Below, one piece after another: positions 1 to 8,218 of a DNA stretch of 64,000 nt. The stretch comes from an uncultured Rhodocyclaceae bacterium. Its GTDB lineage: Bacteria > Pseudomonadota > Gammaproteobacteria > Burkholderiales > Rhodocyclaceae. Numbering within the stretch: position 1 is the stretch's first letter; each line of letters starts with the position of its first letter. The position numbers were made by a program, and so were the translations under genes. Under the pieces are notes generated by a model that made no database searches, was not told the origin of the DNA, and saw only the letters and a list, made by a program, of their open reading frames with translations. The DNA is taken from assembly GCA_934271525.1 (NCBI GenBank), contig CAKQRL010000011.1, positions 1-64,000 on the forward strand, read 5' to 3'.

Positions 1-107
1 TTTTGATTGCGCAAAGTAAAATCAATTTTGCCAAAAGGTTCATAAATAAATTTTGGAAAATAAGTGCGGGCGATTTGATTTTTCCACGTTTCTTCTTGAA
101 CCAACAT
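1..107 (-). CDS. Partial unknown protein, N-terminus only
   Basis: An open frame of 35 codons starts at an ATG at 107 on the minus strand and runs off the left edge without a stop. An AGGA-type ribosome site lies about 10 bases upstream. The visible N-terminus begins MLVQEETWKNQIARTYF and continues with aromatic and basic residues. I do not recognise the family. A repeat pair at 151-206 lies just upstream, as it does in front of the restriction-modification gene at 58360. Confidence 0.5.
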   Translation of the reverse strand, partial: MLVQEETWKNQIARTYFPKFIYEPFGKIDFTLRNQ

Positions 108-150
108 TTGACTTTTTCCTTTTTGGCAACAATGGCGCAATTTTATAAAA

Positions 151-206
151 ATCCACGGTGAACTTAAAATTTTTTTCAAAAAAATAAAGCGTTCACCGTG
201 GAAAAT
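151..206. repeat. Convergent repeat pair R1
   Basis: Two units face each other (cores 152-163 minus and 191-202 plus) around an A/T-rich centre. The left flank from about 137 is nearly identical over more than 50 bases to the copy at 58384-58454. It lies upstream of the partial minus-strand gene. Confidence 0.9.
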
Positions 207-233
207 CGCTTATTTTGGGCGAGTTTGCTTAAT

Positions 234-257
234 AAAAAACCGCCAAAAAGGCGGCTT
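234..257 (-). terminator. Rho-independent terminator of the Spy-like gene
   Basis: Read on the minus strand, the stem AAGCCGCC / GGCGGTT with a short T loop is followed by a run of T. It lies just past the stop of the Spy-like gene at 281. Confidence 0.8.
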
Positions 258-280
258 CTCTTGGGGTTTTACCAAATCTC

Positions 281-928
281 TCAATTGGTTTTGGTGGGCG
301 CTTTTCCTGCCGCAGCGGAGGCGGGCGCAGGTGCTGCTTTGCCAACAGGTGCTGCGGGAGGTTGAGCGGGCATTGGCATTGGGGCATCGGGCAAATCGTG
401 CATCCAAGGCGGCATAAAGGGATTGCCCGGAGCGCCTTGCCATTGTTGAGCGGGACCGCGCTTATCGCCTTTCTTGCCTTTTTTAGCTCTTTCAAAAGGC
501 GGCGGCGCTTGGCGCGTTTGCGCTTTTTGTTCAGGCGTTAAAACATTGAACACGGCGTAATCGGTTTCTAACCGCAACAAATCCAATTCGCCGCGCGCGG
601 CGTTGATTTTGCGTTGCAGGTCTTTTGCGGAATCCAAGGAATAATCATTGGTTTTGCGCAATTCAAACATTTGCTTTTTCAAATCGCGCAAGGTTTTCAT
701 TTTGTTGCGCAACTGCGGTTCGGCATTGTGTTGGATGGCAAAAATTTGGTCGTTTTGCTTTTCCGTTAAATTGAGCCCAGCAAAGTGGTGTTTTTGGTGT
801 TTTTTGTATCCACCAAAACAATCATCGTCTGGCCCAAAACCACCGCAACCCGCAATGGCGTTGCCCGCCAAGGGCAAGGCAAGCGCCACGGCGCTTGTTG
901 CCAAAAAACGTTTGATATTCACATTCAT
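281..928 (-). CDS. Spy/CpxP-like periplasmic protein with LTxxQ motifs
   Basis: The 215-residue product has a cleavable signal peptide (basic start, hydrophobic core, then AGNAIAG near residue 26). Two LTxxQ-type motifs are visible, LTEKQ near residue 54 and LTPEQ near residue 131, separated by a charged helical region. That is the signature of the Spy/CpxP/ZraP family of periplasmic chaperones or stress sensors. The C-terminal 80 residues are a Pro/Ala/Met-rich tail not usual in Spy. The start at 928 follows a clear AGGAG site. It is monocistronic, with its own terminator. The exact role (envelope folding, metal or redox stress) cannot be told from sequence. Confidence 0.75.
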   Translation of the reverse strand: MNVNIKRFLATSAVALALPLAGNAIAGCGGFGPDDDCFGGYKKHQKHHFAGLNLTEKQNDQIFAIQHNAEPQLRNKMKTLRDLKKQMFELRKTNDYSLDSAKDLQRKINAARGELDLLRLETDYAVFNVLTPEQKAQTRQAPPPFERAKKGKKGDKRGPAQQWQGAPGNPFMPPWMHDLPDAPMPMPAQPPAAPVGKAAPAPASAAAGKAPTKTN

Positions 929-1008
929 TTTGTTACTCTCCTAGATGTTTTTTGATAAGGCAATGGTAGCCTGAGTGCTTTTGAATGTGCTTTGCAAAAT
1001 GTAAGTAA

Positions 1009-2199
1009 TTATTTCAACAAAATCCGCGCAAACTTGCGTTTACCAACCTGCGCCACGATTTCGGATTCTGAAATTGTTACATTTTCGGCGAGCTTTTCCC
1101 CGTTGATTTTCACCGCCCCTTGTTGAATCATCCGTTGCGCTTCGCTGGTGCTGGCGACCAACTGCGCATTTTTTAAGATTTGGGAAAGCAGCGCCCCGTC
1201 TTTTAAAAGGAGCGTGATTTGGGGCATATCGTCTGGCAGCACGCCGGCTTTAAATCGCGCTTCAAATTCCGTTGCGGCTTCTTCGGCTGCTTTTGCGCTA
1301 TGAAAACGCGCCGTCAATTCTTTTGCCAACAACACTTTGATTTCTTTGGGATTTCTGCCGTTTTCCACTTCTTTTTTAAACGTTGCGATTTCTTTTAAAT
1401 CCCGAAATGAAAGCAATTCGTAATAACGCCACATTAACGTATCGCTAATAGACATCACCTTGCCGAAGATTTCCCGCGGCGGCTCGGAAATGCCGATATA
1501 GTTGCCAAGCGATTTGGACATTTTATTGACGCCGTCCAAACCTTCTAATAGCGGGACGGTAAGAATGTTTTGCGGCGGCAATCCGTAAGATTTTTGCAGT
1601 TCTCTGCCCACAATTAAATTGAATTTTTGGTCATTGCCGCCCAATTCCACATCGGCTTTTAAGGCAACCGAATCATAGCCTTGGCACAACGGATACAAAA
1701 ACTCGTGAATGGCAATAGGCGTTTGATTTTTAAAGCGTTTTTGAAAATCATCCCGCTCCAAAATGCGCGCAACGGTGTAGTGCGATGCCAAGCGAATCAT
1801 CCCATCCGCGCCCAAAGCATTCATCCAAGTGGAATTAAAAAGGGTTTGGGTTTTGTTTGCATCCAAAATTTTAAAAATTTGTTCTTGGTAAGTTTTGGCA
1901 TTTTCCAAAACCTGCTCGGTGGTCAATGGCGGGCGCGTGGTGTTTTTGCCCGAAGGGTCGCCAATTTTGCCGGTGAAGTCGCCGATGAGAAACAAAACTT
2001 CGTGCCCCAAATCTTGAAAATGCCGCATTTTGTTGATTAAAACCGTGTGCCCCAAATGCAAATCGGGGGCGGTGGGGTCAAAACCGACTTTGATTTTCAA
2101 AGGTTTTTGTTGTTTGAGTTTTTCTTTTAATTCGTTTTCATTAATGAGTTCGCTGATTCCGCGCGTAATCAACGCCATTTGTTCGTCTGTATTCATCAT
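1009..2199 (-). CDS. tyrS: Tyrosyl-tRNA synthetase
   Basis: Class I aminoacyl-tRNA synthetase that charges tRNA-Tyr in the cytoplasm; 396 residues. The HIGH-type motif DPTAPDLHLGH lies at residues 41-51 and KMSKS at 226-230; an S4 RNA-binding domain forms roughly the last 60 residues. Two adjacent ATG codons (2199 and 2196) are possible starts, and no good Shine-Dalgarno sequence precedes them. Instead a repeat unit sits 8 bases upstream, with its GTGGA end nearest the start. Length and motifs are normal for the proteobacterial enzyme. Confidence 0.95.
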   Translation of the reverse strand: MMNTDEQMALITRGISELINENELKEKLKQQKPLKIKVGFDPTAPDLHLGHTVLINKMRHFQDLGHEVLFLIGDFTGKIGDPSGKNTTRPPLTTEQVLENAKTYQEQIFKILDANKTQTLFNSTWMNALGADGMIRLASHYTVARILERDDFQKRFKNQTPIAIHEFLYPLCQGYDSVALKADVELGGNDQKFNLIVGRELQKSYGLPPQNILTVPLLEGLDGVNKMSKSLGNYIGISEPPREIFGKVMSISDTLMWRYYELLSFRDLKEIATFKKEVENGRNPKEIKVLLAKELTARFHSAKAAEEAATEFEARFKAGVLPDDMPQITLLLKDGALLSQILKNAQLVASTSEAQRMIQQGAVKINGEKLAENVTISESEIVAQVGKRKFARILLK

Positions 2200-2206
2200 T
2201 TTAAAA

Positions 2207-2238
2207 AATCCACGGTCAACGCCAAAAAATTTTTAAAA
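2207..2238 (-). repeat. Single repeat unit R2 upstream of tyrS
   Basis: Core TCCACGGTCAAC at 2209-2220, with the A/T tract at 2224-2238. On the minus strand the core ends just before the tyrS start codon. Confidence 0.85.
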
Positions 2239-2248
2239 GTTTAAAAAA

Positions 2249-2268
2249 AACCCGCAATGTTGCGGGTT
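2249..2268 (-). terminator. Terminator of the rplM-rpsI-erpA operon
   Basis: Read on the minus strand, AACCCGCA / TGCGGGTT forms an 8-base stem followed by eight T. It lies between the erpA stop and tyrS, so it ends the ribosomal-protein and erpA transcript. Confidence 0.85.
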
Positions 2269-2290
2269 GTTGTTGAAAGGAATTGCATTT

Positions 2291-2635
2291 TTATACCGAA
2301 AAAGACGAACCACACCCGCAAGTGGTCACAGCGTTGGGGTTGCGAATTACAAATTGCGAACCTTCTAATCCTTCGGAATAATCAATTTCCGCCCCAACCA
2401 AATATTGGTAACTCATCGGGTCAATCAGCAAGGTAACGCCGCCTTTTTCCACCAAAGTATCGTCTTCATTGGCTTCTTCTTCAAAGGTAAAGCCGTATTG
2501 AAACCCCGAGCAACCGCCGCCGGTAACAAAAACGCGCAATTTCAAAGAAGGATTGCCTTCTTCTTCAATCAACTCGCGCACTTTTAAAACCGCATTGTCG
2601 GAAAAAATCAAAACGGGGTTTTCTGTATCTGCCAT
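2291..2635 (-). CDS. erpA: Iron-sulfur cluster insertion protein ErpA
   Basis: A-type carrier that delivers Fe-S clusters to apoproteins, among them enzymes of isoprenoid synthesis. The 114-residue protein has the three conserved cluster cysteines: Cys42 in GGGCSGF and Cys106/Cys108 in TCGCGSS. I chose the ATG at 2635 (MADTENP). An upstream in-frame ATG at 2644 directly abuts the AAGG ribosome site and so cannot use it. It follows rpsI, the usual betaproteobacterial order. Confidence 0.93.
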   Translation of the reverse strand: MADTENPVLIFSDNAVLKVRELIEEEGNPSLKLRVFVTGGGCSGFQYGFTFEEEANEDDTLVEKGGVTLLIDPMSYQYLVGAEIDYSEGLEGSQFVIRNPNAVTTCGCGSSFSV

Positions 2636-2704
2636 CTTTCGCATCCTTTTTGAAAAATTTTATAAGAATGAAAAAACGCCAAAAAGTTCCAAAATTGCCA
2701 AGTT

Positions 2705-3097
2705 TTAACGCTTGGAGAATTGTTTGCGGCGGCGTGCTTTGTGGAAACCCACTTTTTTGCGTTCCACCTCGCGCGCATCGCGCGTAACGAAACCCGCTTT
2801 GGACAATTGCGGTTTTAAGCTTTCATCATAAGCAATTAAAGCACGCGTAATGCCGTGGCGAACAGCGCCTGCTTGACCAGATTCTCCGCCGCCGTGAACA
2901 TTCACTTTAATATCAAAAGCATTCAATTGACCAACCAATGCCAAGGCTTGACGCACAATCATTCTGCCGGTTTCGCGCGAAAAGAATTCATCCACCGGTT
3001 TGCCATTGACTTCAAAAGCACCTTTGCCGCGTTTCATAAAAACGCGCGCCACAGCGCTTTTGCGTCTGCCGGTGCCGTAAAAAAACGATTCTGCCAT
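2705..3097 (-). CDS. rpsI: 30S ribosomal protein S9
   Basis: A 130-residue small-subunit protein ending in the characteristic basic tail KQFSKR, which reaches toward the P-site tRNA. The conserved segment GGGESGQAGAVRHGI is present. An AAGGA site precedes the ATG. It lies 11 bases behind rplM, with which it is co-transcribed from the promoter at 3566-3594. Confidence 0.97.
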   Translation of the reverse strand: MAESFFYGTGRRKSAVARVFMKRGKGAFEVNGKPVDEFFSRETGRMIVRQALALVGQLNAFDIKVNVHGGGESGQAGAVRHGITRALIAYDESLKPQLSKAGFVTRDAREVERKKVGFHKARRRKQFSKR

Positions 3098-3108
3098 TTT
3101 TTAAATCC

Positions 3109-3537
3109 TTAAATTTCCAAAACTTTGGGTTGTTGTGCGGAATGCGGATGCGTGTTGCCCGCATAGCATTTTAATTTTTTAAGCATTGCATAACCAAGCG
3201 GCCCTTTGGGAAGCATACCTTTGACGGCAATTTCCAAGGCTCTGCCCGGAAAACGATTTTGCATTTTTTTAAACGTGGTTTCATAAATGCCGCCCGGATA
3301 ACCCGAATGGCGAAAGTATTTTTTATCCGTTGCTTTATTGCCGGTTACAACCAATTTGTCGACGTTGGTTACAATAATAAAATCGCCGGTGTCCATGTGC
3401 GGCGTGTAAATTGCTTTGTGTTTGCCACGCAAACGCAAGGCGATTTGGCTTGCCAAACGCCCCAAAACTTTATCTGTGGCATCCACCACAAACCATTCGC
3501 GCGTAATATCTTGCGGCTTAGCGGAAAAGGTTTTCAT
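3109..3537 (-). CDS. rplM: 50S ribosomal protein L13
   Basis: A 142-residue large-subunit assembly protein beginning MKTFSAKPQDITREW, with the family motif GRLAS and the RHSGYPGG segment. The frame is open further upstream to 3639, but that extension has no homologous length. The ATG at 3537 gives the standard 142 residues and lies about 22 bases downstream of the expected transcription start. It is the first gene of the rplM-rpsI-erpA operon. Confidence 0.97.
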   Translation of the reverse strand: MKTFSAKPQDITREWFVVDATDKVLGRLASQIALRLRGKHKAIYTPHMDTGDFIIVTNVDKLVVTGNKATDKKYFRHSGYPGGIYETTFKKMQNRFPGRALEIAVKGMLPKGPLGYAMLKKLKCYAGNTHPHSAQQPKVLEI

Positions 3538-3565
3538 AACAATACTCAACAAAAGAAAATAGGCG

Positions 3566-3594
3566 ATTTTATGCACTTCACTTGATCGAGTCAA
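3566..3594 (-). promoter_or_regulatory. Sigma-70 promoter of rplM-rpsI-erpA
   Basis: Read on the minus strand: TTGACT (-35, 3589-3594), 17-base spacer, TAAAAT (-10, 3566-3571). Spacing and boxes are near consensus, as expected for a ribosomal-protein operon. Confidence 0.8.
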
Positions 3595-3597
3595 GGT

Positions 3598-3666
3598 GAA
3601 AAAAATTTGGCGTTGACCGTGGATTTTGTTATTTTCCACGGTAAACCAATCTTTTTTTTGAAAAAC
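3598..3666. repeat. Everted repeat pair R3/R4
   Basis: A plus unit (core 3612-3623) and a minus unit (core 3635-3646) lie back to back. Each has its A/T tract on the outside, so the cores are adjacent. They sit between the rplM promoter and gmhB. Confidence 0.85.
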
Positions 3667-3668
3667 GC

Positions 3669-4265
3669 ATGCAAAAACTCATTATTCTTGACCGCGATGG
3701 AGTCATCAACGAAGATTCCGACCAATTCATCAAAAGCCCAGAAGAATTTAAAGCTATTCCCGGTTCATTAGAAGCAATTGCGCGCTTGTCGCAAAATGGC
3801 TACCGCGTGGTGGTGGCAACCAATCAGTCGGGTTTGGGGCGCGGTTTATTTGATATGGATTCTTTGAATCGCATTCACAACAAAATGCACCAAGCGCTTG
3901 CCAACTTGGGCGGACAAATTACAGCGATTTTTTTCTGCCCGCACACGCCCGAAGACCAATGCGCTTGCCGCAAACCCAAAGATGGCATGTTTAAAGAAAT
4001 TGCTTCAACCTTTGATGTAGATTTGCACGAAGTGCCTGCGGTAGGTGATTCCTTGCGTGATTTGGAAGCTTCATCTGCCGCAGGTTGCGCGCCTTTTTTG
4101 GTTTTAACGGGCAAGGGCAAAATCACTTTTGATAACGCGCAACTGCCCAAAAATACACAAGTTTTTCCAGATTTGGCATCCGTTGCCAAACATTTGCTTG
4201 CGCCACCCGTTGAAAAACCGCTGAAAAAATCTGCCCGAAAATCCAAAAAAAACGCAGATGATTAA
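3669..4265 (+). CDS. gmhB: D,D-heptose 1,7-bisphosphate 7-phosphatase
   Basis: HAD-superfamily phosphatase of ADP-heptose synthesis for the lipopolysaccharide inner core; 198 residues. HAD motif I is DRDGVIN (catalytic Asp8/Asp10), and motif II sits in VVATNQSG. The GmhB-specific zinc site is visible as Cys90, His92, Cys98 and Cys100. A Lys/Ala/Asp-rich C-terminal tail of about 20 residues is extra. The stop overlaps the serC stop tail-to-tail by a few bases. Related histidinol-phosphatases share the fold, but the zinc loop and length favour GmhB. Confidence 0.87.
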   Translation: MQKLIILDRDGVINEDSDQFIKSPEEFKAIPGSLEAIARLSQNGYRVVVATNQSGLGRGLFDMDSLNRIHNKMHQALANLGGQITAIFFCPHTPEDQCACRKPKDGMFKEIASTFDVDLHEVPAVGDSLRDLEASSAAGCAPFLVLTGKGKITFDNAQLPKNTQVFPDLASVAKHLLAPPVEKPLKKSARKSKKNADD

Positions 4266-5347
4266 GCCTTTCTTTTGGCAAAATCCTGCATAAATTCGCA
4301 TAAAACGCTAACCGATTCAAACGAGACGGCATTGTAAAGCGATGCGCGAAAACCGCCCACGGATTGATGTCCTTTTAAGCCCAAACAATCGGCGTTTAAA
4401 CTTTCTTTTAAAAAGGCATCGTTTAGCCGTTCGTCTTTTAACAAAAACGGCACATTCATGCGGGAACGGCAGGATTTTTCTACTTTGTTGATATAAAAAC
4501 CGCCCGACTCATCAATTGTGCGGTAGAGTTTTTCGGCTTTTTGTGCGTTGATTTTGTCAATGGCTTTAACGCCGCCTAAATTTTTTAACCATTCAAAAAC
4601 GAGATTCGCCACATAAATTGCAAAGGTTGGCGGCGTGTTGAGCATGGAGTGGTTTTCTGTGAGTTGTGCGTAATCCAAAAGATTGGGCGTATTCAAAGGT
4701 GCTAGTCCCAACAAATCGCGGCGAATAATGACAAGCGTTAAACCCGAAGGACCAATATTTTTTTGTGCGCCAGCATAAATCACGCCGAATTTATTAACCT
4801 CGCAAGGGCGCGACAAAATGTGTGAAGACATATCCGCCACAACGGGCATTGGCACGGTGGCGAGCTGTTCGGGGGCAATTTCTACACCGTGAATGGTTTC
4901 ATTGGTGCAAAGGTGCAAATAAGCGGCGTTGGGGTTTAATTGGATTTCTTTGGCGGTGGGCAAAGTTGTAAAACCAGACGATTCGGTTGTTGCGGCGATG
5001 CGCATTGTTGGATTAATTTTTTGCGCTGCGGCAAAGGCTTTTTGCGACCAAGCGCCTGTGATTATAAAATCTGCCGAGCGGTCACAAGCCAAGTTCATTG
5101 GCACGACTGAAAACTGCAACAAGGCGCCGCCTTGCAAAAACAAAACGGCGTAATCGTCTGGCACGCCTAACAATTCGCGCAAGTTTGATTCTGCTTGGTT
5201 TAAGATTTTGGCAAAGTCGGATGAGCGGTGTGAAATTTCCATCACACTTGCGCCAAGCGCATTCCAATTGGGCAAATCTGCTTTAATTTGTTCCAAAACA
5301 GGCAAGGGGAGTGCGGCTGGTCCCGCCGTAAAATTATGCTTGCGCAT
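4262..5347 (-). CDS. serC: Phosphoserine aminotransferase
   Basis: Class V PLP aminotransferase for serine and pyridoxine synthesis; 361 residues. The PLP lysine is Lys196 in YAGAQKNIGPSG, and the N-terminal FTAGPAALP motif is typical. The start is the ATG at 5347, behind an AAGGAAGGA site. The open frame extends 15 codons further to a GTG that lies inside the repeat pair at 5384-5441; that extension is not homologous and was not used. Confidence 0.95.
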   Translation of the reverse strand: MRKHNFTAGPAALPLPVLEQIKADLPNWNALGASVMEISHRSSDFAKILNQAESNLRELLGVPDDYAVLFLQGGALLQFSVVPMNLACDRSADFIITGAWSQKAFAAAQKINPTMRIAATTESSGFTTLPTAKEIQLNPNAAYLHLCTNETIHGVEIAPEQLATVPMPVVADMSSHILSRPCEVNKFGVIYAGAQKNIGPSGLTLVIIRRDLLGLAPLNTPNLLDYAQLTENHSMLNTPPTFAIYVANLVFEWLKNLGGVKAIDKINAQKAEKLYRTIDESGGFYINKVEKSCRSRMNVPFLLKDERLNDAFLKESLNADCLGLKGHQSVGGFRASLYNAVSFESVSVLCEFMQDFAKRKA

Positions 5348-5383
5348 TTGCAATCCTTCCTTAAAAAAGTGCAAATTTTCGCA

Positions 5384-5441
5384 GTTTTCCACGGTAAACC
5401 GAGCATTTTTTTCAAAAAAACTTGTGGTTTACCGTGGATGT
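5384..5441. repeat. Convergent repeat pair R5 in a divergent promoter region
   Basis: Cores 5388-5399 (minus) and 5427-5438 (plus) flank TTTTTTTCAAAAAAA-like sequence. The pair lies between the diverging genes serC and thiF/moeB, where a terminator would serve no purpose. Confidence 0.92.
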
Positions 5442-5500
5442 TTGCAATTTTTTATTCATTGCCATTGGGTAAAATGCCGACTATTCAAAGGTGATAAAAA

Positions 5501-6253
5501 ATGGCAGATGAATTGTTATTGCGCTATGCGCGGCATGTGTTGTTGGATGAAATCGGCATTGGTGGTGTGGAAAAGATGGCCAATGCGCGGGTGTTGCAAA
5601 TTGGCGCAGGCGGCTTGGGTTCGGCGGCAGCGCTTTATTTGGCGGCTTCTGGCGTGAATTTAACCATTGTCGATAACGATTGCGTAGAACTTTCTAATTT
5701 GCAACGCCAAATTATCCACACCACGCAGGCTATCGGCAAAAACAAAGCCGAGTCGGCAAAAAAAACGCTTGTTGCCATTAACCCGACTGCCAAAATTGTG
5801 GCGGTGTCTGAAAAAATCACAGATGAAATTTTGCGCGCGCTTGTGCCAAAACACGATTTGATTTTGGATTGTTCGGATAATTTCCCCACGCGCTACGCCA
5901 TCAATCGCGCGGCGCTTGAACACAAAAAGCCTTTGGTTGCCGGCGCTGCCATTCAATTTGCAGGGCAGGTTTTTGTCAGCGATTTTCAAAATACCAACGC
6001 ACCTTGTTATTCTTGCGTTTTTGATGAAACCGCGCAAAGTGATGAAATTCGCTGTGCCGATTCGGGCGTTTTTGCGCCGATTGTGGGTGTTATCGGCACG
6101 CTTCAAGCTGGCATTGCGCTTAAAATTATCACGGGTTTAGAATCGCCGCCTTTTTTATTAACCTTTGATTTTAAAAATTTAAAATTCCAAAAAATCAAAA
6201 TCCAAAAGGACGCGCAGTGCGCCGTTTGCAAGGAAAATCCAAAATGCAATTAA
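5501..6253 (+). CDS. ThiF/MoeB-type sulfur-carrier adenylyltransferase
   Basis: E1-like enzyme that adenylates the C-terminus of ThiS or MoaD; 250 residues with no rhodanese domain. The nucleotide loop GAGGLGS lies at 36-42. A zinc site is formed by Cys169/Cys172 (CYSC) and Cys240/Cys243 (CAVC). Cys185 aligns with the ThiF cysteine that bonds to ThiS. The window carries thiS and thiG at 30.4-31.4 kb but no moaD, which leans toward ThiF. MoeB shares these motifs, so the symbol is left open. The stop overlaps the rep start. Confidence 0.85.
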   Translation: MADELLLRYARHVLLDEIGIGGVEKMANARVLQIGAGGLGSAAALYLAASGVNLTIVDNDCVELSNLQRQIIHTTQAIGKNKAESAKKTLVAINPTAKIVAVSEKITDEILRALVPKHDLILDCSDNFPTRYAINRAALEHKKPLVAGAAIQFAGQVFVSDFQNTNAPCYSCVFDETAQSDEIRCADSGVFAPIVGVIGTLQAGIALKIITGLESPPFLLTFDFKNLKFQKIKIQKDAQCAVCKENPKCN

Positions 6254-8190
6254 ACCCCGCGCAACAAGAAGCGATTTTTCATTTAGAAAATCCGCTACTC
6301 GTTTTGGCAGGCGCAGGTTCGGGCAAAACGCGCGTAATCACGCAAAAAATCGCTTGGCTGGTGGAGTCAATGGGTTTTGCGCCTGAATCAATTGCCGCCG
6401 TTACTTTTACCAACAAAGCGGCAACAGAAATGCGCGAACGCTTGGCGGCAATTCTGGGCAAAAAAGCCAAAGCATTGCAAATTTCAACCTTTCACGCATT
6501 AGGCGTGAAGATTTTGCGCGAAGAATCCGCAGCGCTCAATCTTAAAAAGAATTTTTCTATTTTTGATGCTTCTGATGCCAAGGCGCTTTTGCACGATTTG
6601 GCGCCAAACTTTGCCCCGCGTGATTTGGATTTTTTGCAATCTTTAATTTCTCGTTGGAAAAATGCGAATTTATCGGCTTTTGATGTTGCCCCAGAATCAG
6701 ATTTTGAACGCAAAAGCATTCCCATTTTCAACGCTTACCAAAAAGCCTTAAAGGCTTACCACGCTGTGGATTTTGACGATTTGATTCGTCAGCCGCTTGT
6801 TTTATTTCAGCAAAATACCGAGGTGTTGGCAAAATGGCAAAATCGTTTGCGCTACCTTTTGGTTGATGAATACCAAGATACCAACGCCATTCAATACGCG
6901 CTTTTTAAGTTGTTGGCGGGTGCGCGCGGTGCTTTTACGGTGGTGGGCGACAATGACCAATCCATTTACGCGTGGCGCGGTGCGGATATTCAAAATTTAG
7001 AACGGTTGACCGTGGATTTTCCAACTTTAAAAATCATCAAGTTGGAGCAAAATTACCGCTCCACACAAAGCATTTTAAATGCGGCTAATGCTTTGATTTT
7101 AAATAATAAAAGCGAAGATTTTTTCAGCAAAAAATTGTGGTCGGCAAAAGGTTCGGGCGAAAAAATTCGTTTGGCAGAATTTGCCGATTTTGAGCGCGAA
7201 GCCGAAAGCGTGGTGGCTGATTTATTTTTGAGCAAAACCAGTTGCAAAAAACGCTTTGCCGATTTTGCGATTTTGTATCGCACGAATCATTTGGCAAAAC
7301 CTTTTGAAGAAGCCTTGCGCGCGCGGCAAATTCCTTATGTGATTTCAGGCGGACAATCGTTTTTTGAAAAAACGGAGATTAAAGATTTGGCGGCGTATTT
7401 GCGCTTGTTTTTGAATGCAAACGATGACCCGGCTTTTTTGCGTGCGGTCAATACCCCAACGCGTGGCATTGGCACGGCGGCATTGCAAACCTTGGGCAAC
7501 TTTGCCGCGCGGCAGCATTTGTCCTTTTTGGAAGCGGCGCAAAAAATGGTTAATGCGCCGTTGTTTTCCGATTCTGAAATGTTGAGCAAATCCGCTTTTG
7601 TCGCTTTGGAAAAATTTGTCAAACTAATTGACGTTTTTTCCAAACGCGCCAAAACGGAATCGGCAAAAAGCGTGTTGCCCAGTTTTTTAGCGGCAATTCA
7701 TTATGAATCGTGGCTTAAAAATAAAGACGACAAAACCGCAGAATCGCGCTTTGCCAACTTGTTGGATTTAATAGACTGGTTGGAAGAAAGAGGCGATTCT
7801 TTAAACGCGGCAGTGCAAAATATTTCGCTTTTAACTGGAATTGAGCGCAAAGACAAAAACATTGATGCCGTGCAGCTTTCCACCTTGCACGCCGCCAAGG
7901 GTTTGGAGTTTGCCTTTGTTTATTTGGTGGGCGTGGAAGAAGGCATTTTGCCGCATCGCGATTCAGACGTGGATGAAGAACGCCGCCTAATGTATGTTGG
8001 CATCACGCGCGCGCAAGAGGTTTTAAAAGTTAGCGTTTCCAAATGGCGCAAGGAAAAACGCGAGCGTGTGATGAATCCGCCTTCACGTTTTATTAATGAA
8101 ATGGGTTTGCATTTTGAAGCGCCGCAAAAAATCAAGGGCGATGCCGCGCGTTCGCGCATCGCCGCGATTTTGGCGAGTTTGGATTCTTAA
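6244..8190 (+). CDS. rep: ATP-dependent DNA helicase Rep
   Basis: Superfamily 1A 3'-5' helicase that helps replication forks pass obstacles; 648 residues. It begins MQLNPAQQEAI with Walker A AGAGSGKT at 22-29. Other helicase motifs are VDEYQDTN, GDNDQSIYAWRG, NYRS and, near the C-terminus, LMYVGITRA. N-terminal sequence and length fit Rep better than UvrD. The ATG at 6244 has AAGGA nine bases upstream; it overlaps the preceding stop. A repeat unit at 7005-7016 encodes residues about 254-259 (LTVDF) in line with the E. coli Rep sequence, without a gap. Confidence 0.93.
   Translation: MQLNPAQQEAIFHLENPLLVLAGAGSGKTRVITQKIAWLVESMGFAPESIAAVTFTNKAATEMRERLAAILGKKAKALQISTFHALGVKILREESAALNLKKNFSIFDASDAKALLHDLAPNFAPRDLDFLQSLISRWKNANLSAFDVAPESDFERKSIPIFNAYQKALKAYHAVDFDDLIRQPLVLFQQNTEVLAKWQNRLRYLLVDEYQDTNAIQYALFKLLAGARGAFTVVGDNDQSIYAWRGADIQNLERLTVDFPTLKIIKLEQNYRSTQSILNAANALILNNKSEDFFSKKLWSAKGSGEKIRLAEFADFEREAESVVADLFLSKTSCKKRFADFAILYRTNHLAKPFEEALRARQIPYVISGGQSFFEKTEIKDLAAYLRLFLNANDDPAFLRAVNTPTRGIGTAALQTLGNFAARQHLSFLEAAQKMVNAPLFSDSEMLSKSAFVALEKFVKLIDVFSKRAKTESAKSVLPSFLAAIHYESWLKNKDDKTAESRFANLLDLIDWLEERGDSLNAAVQNISLLTGIERKDKNIDAVQLSTLHAAKGLEFAFVYLVGVEEGILPHRDSDVDEERRLMYVGITRAQEVLKVSVSKWRKEKRERVMNPPSRFINEMGLHFEAPQKIKGDAARSRIAAILASLDS
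6989..7020 (+). repeat. Single repeat unit R6 inside rep
   Basis: Core GTTGACCGTGGA at 7005-7016, with the A/T-rich tract just 5' of it. It is read as Leu-Thr-Val-Asp-Phe in a conserved part of Rep. Confidence 0.9.
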
Positions 8191-8218
8191 AAAAAACGGA
8201 GCGTTGACCGTGGATTTT
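8188..8218 (+). repeat. Single repeat unit R7 supplying a GTG start
   Basis: Core GTTGACCGTGGA at 8203-8214. The GTG inside it, at 8210, is the best start codon of the next gene. Confidence 0.88.

Noticed and set aside
5348..5392. Upstream GTG start of serC inside the repeat
   Set aside because: The extra 15 residues are not homologous, and the ATG at 5347 has an excellent ribosome site.
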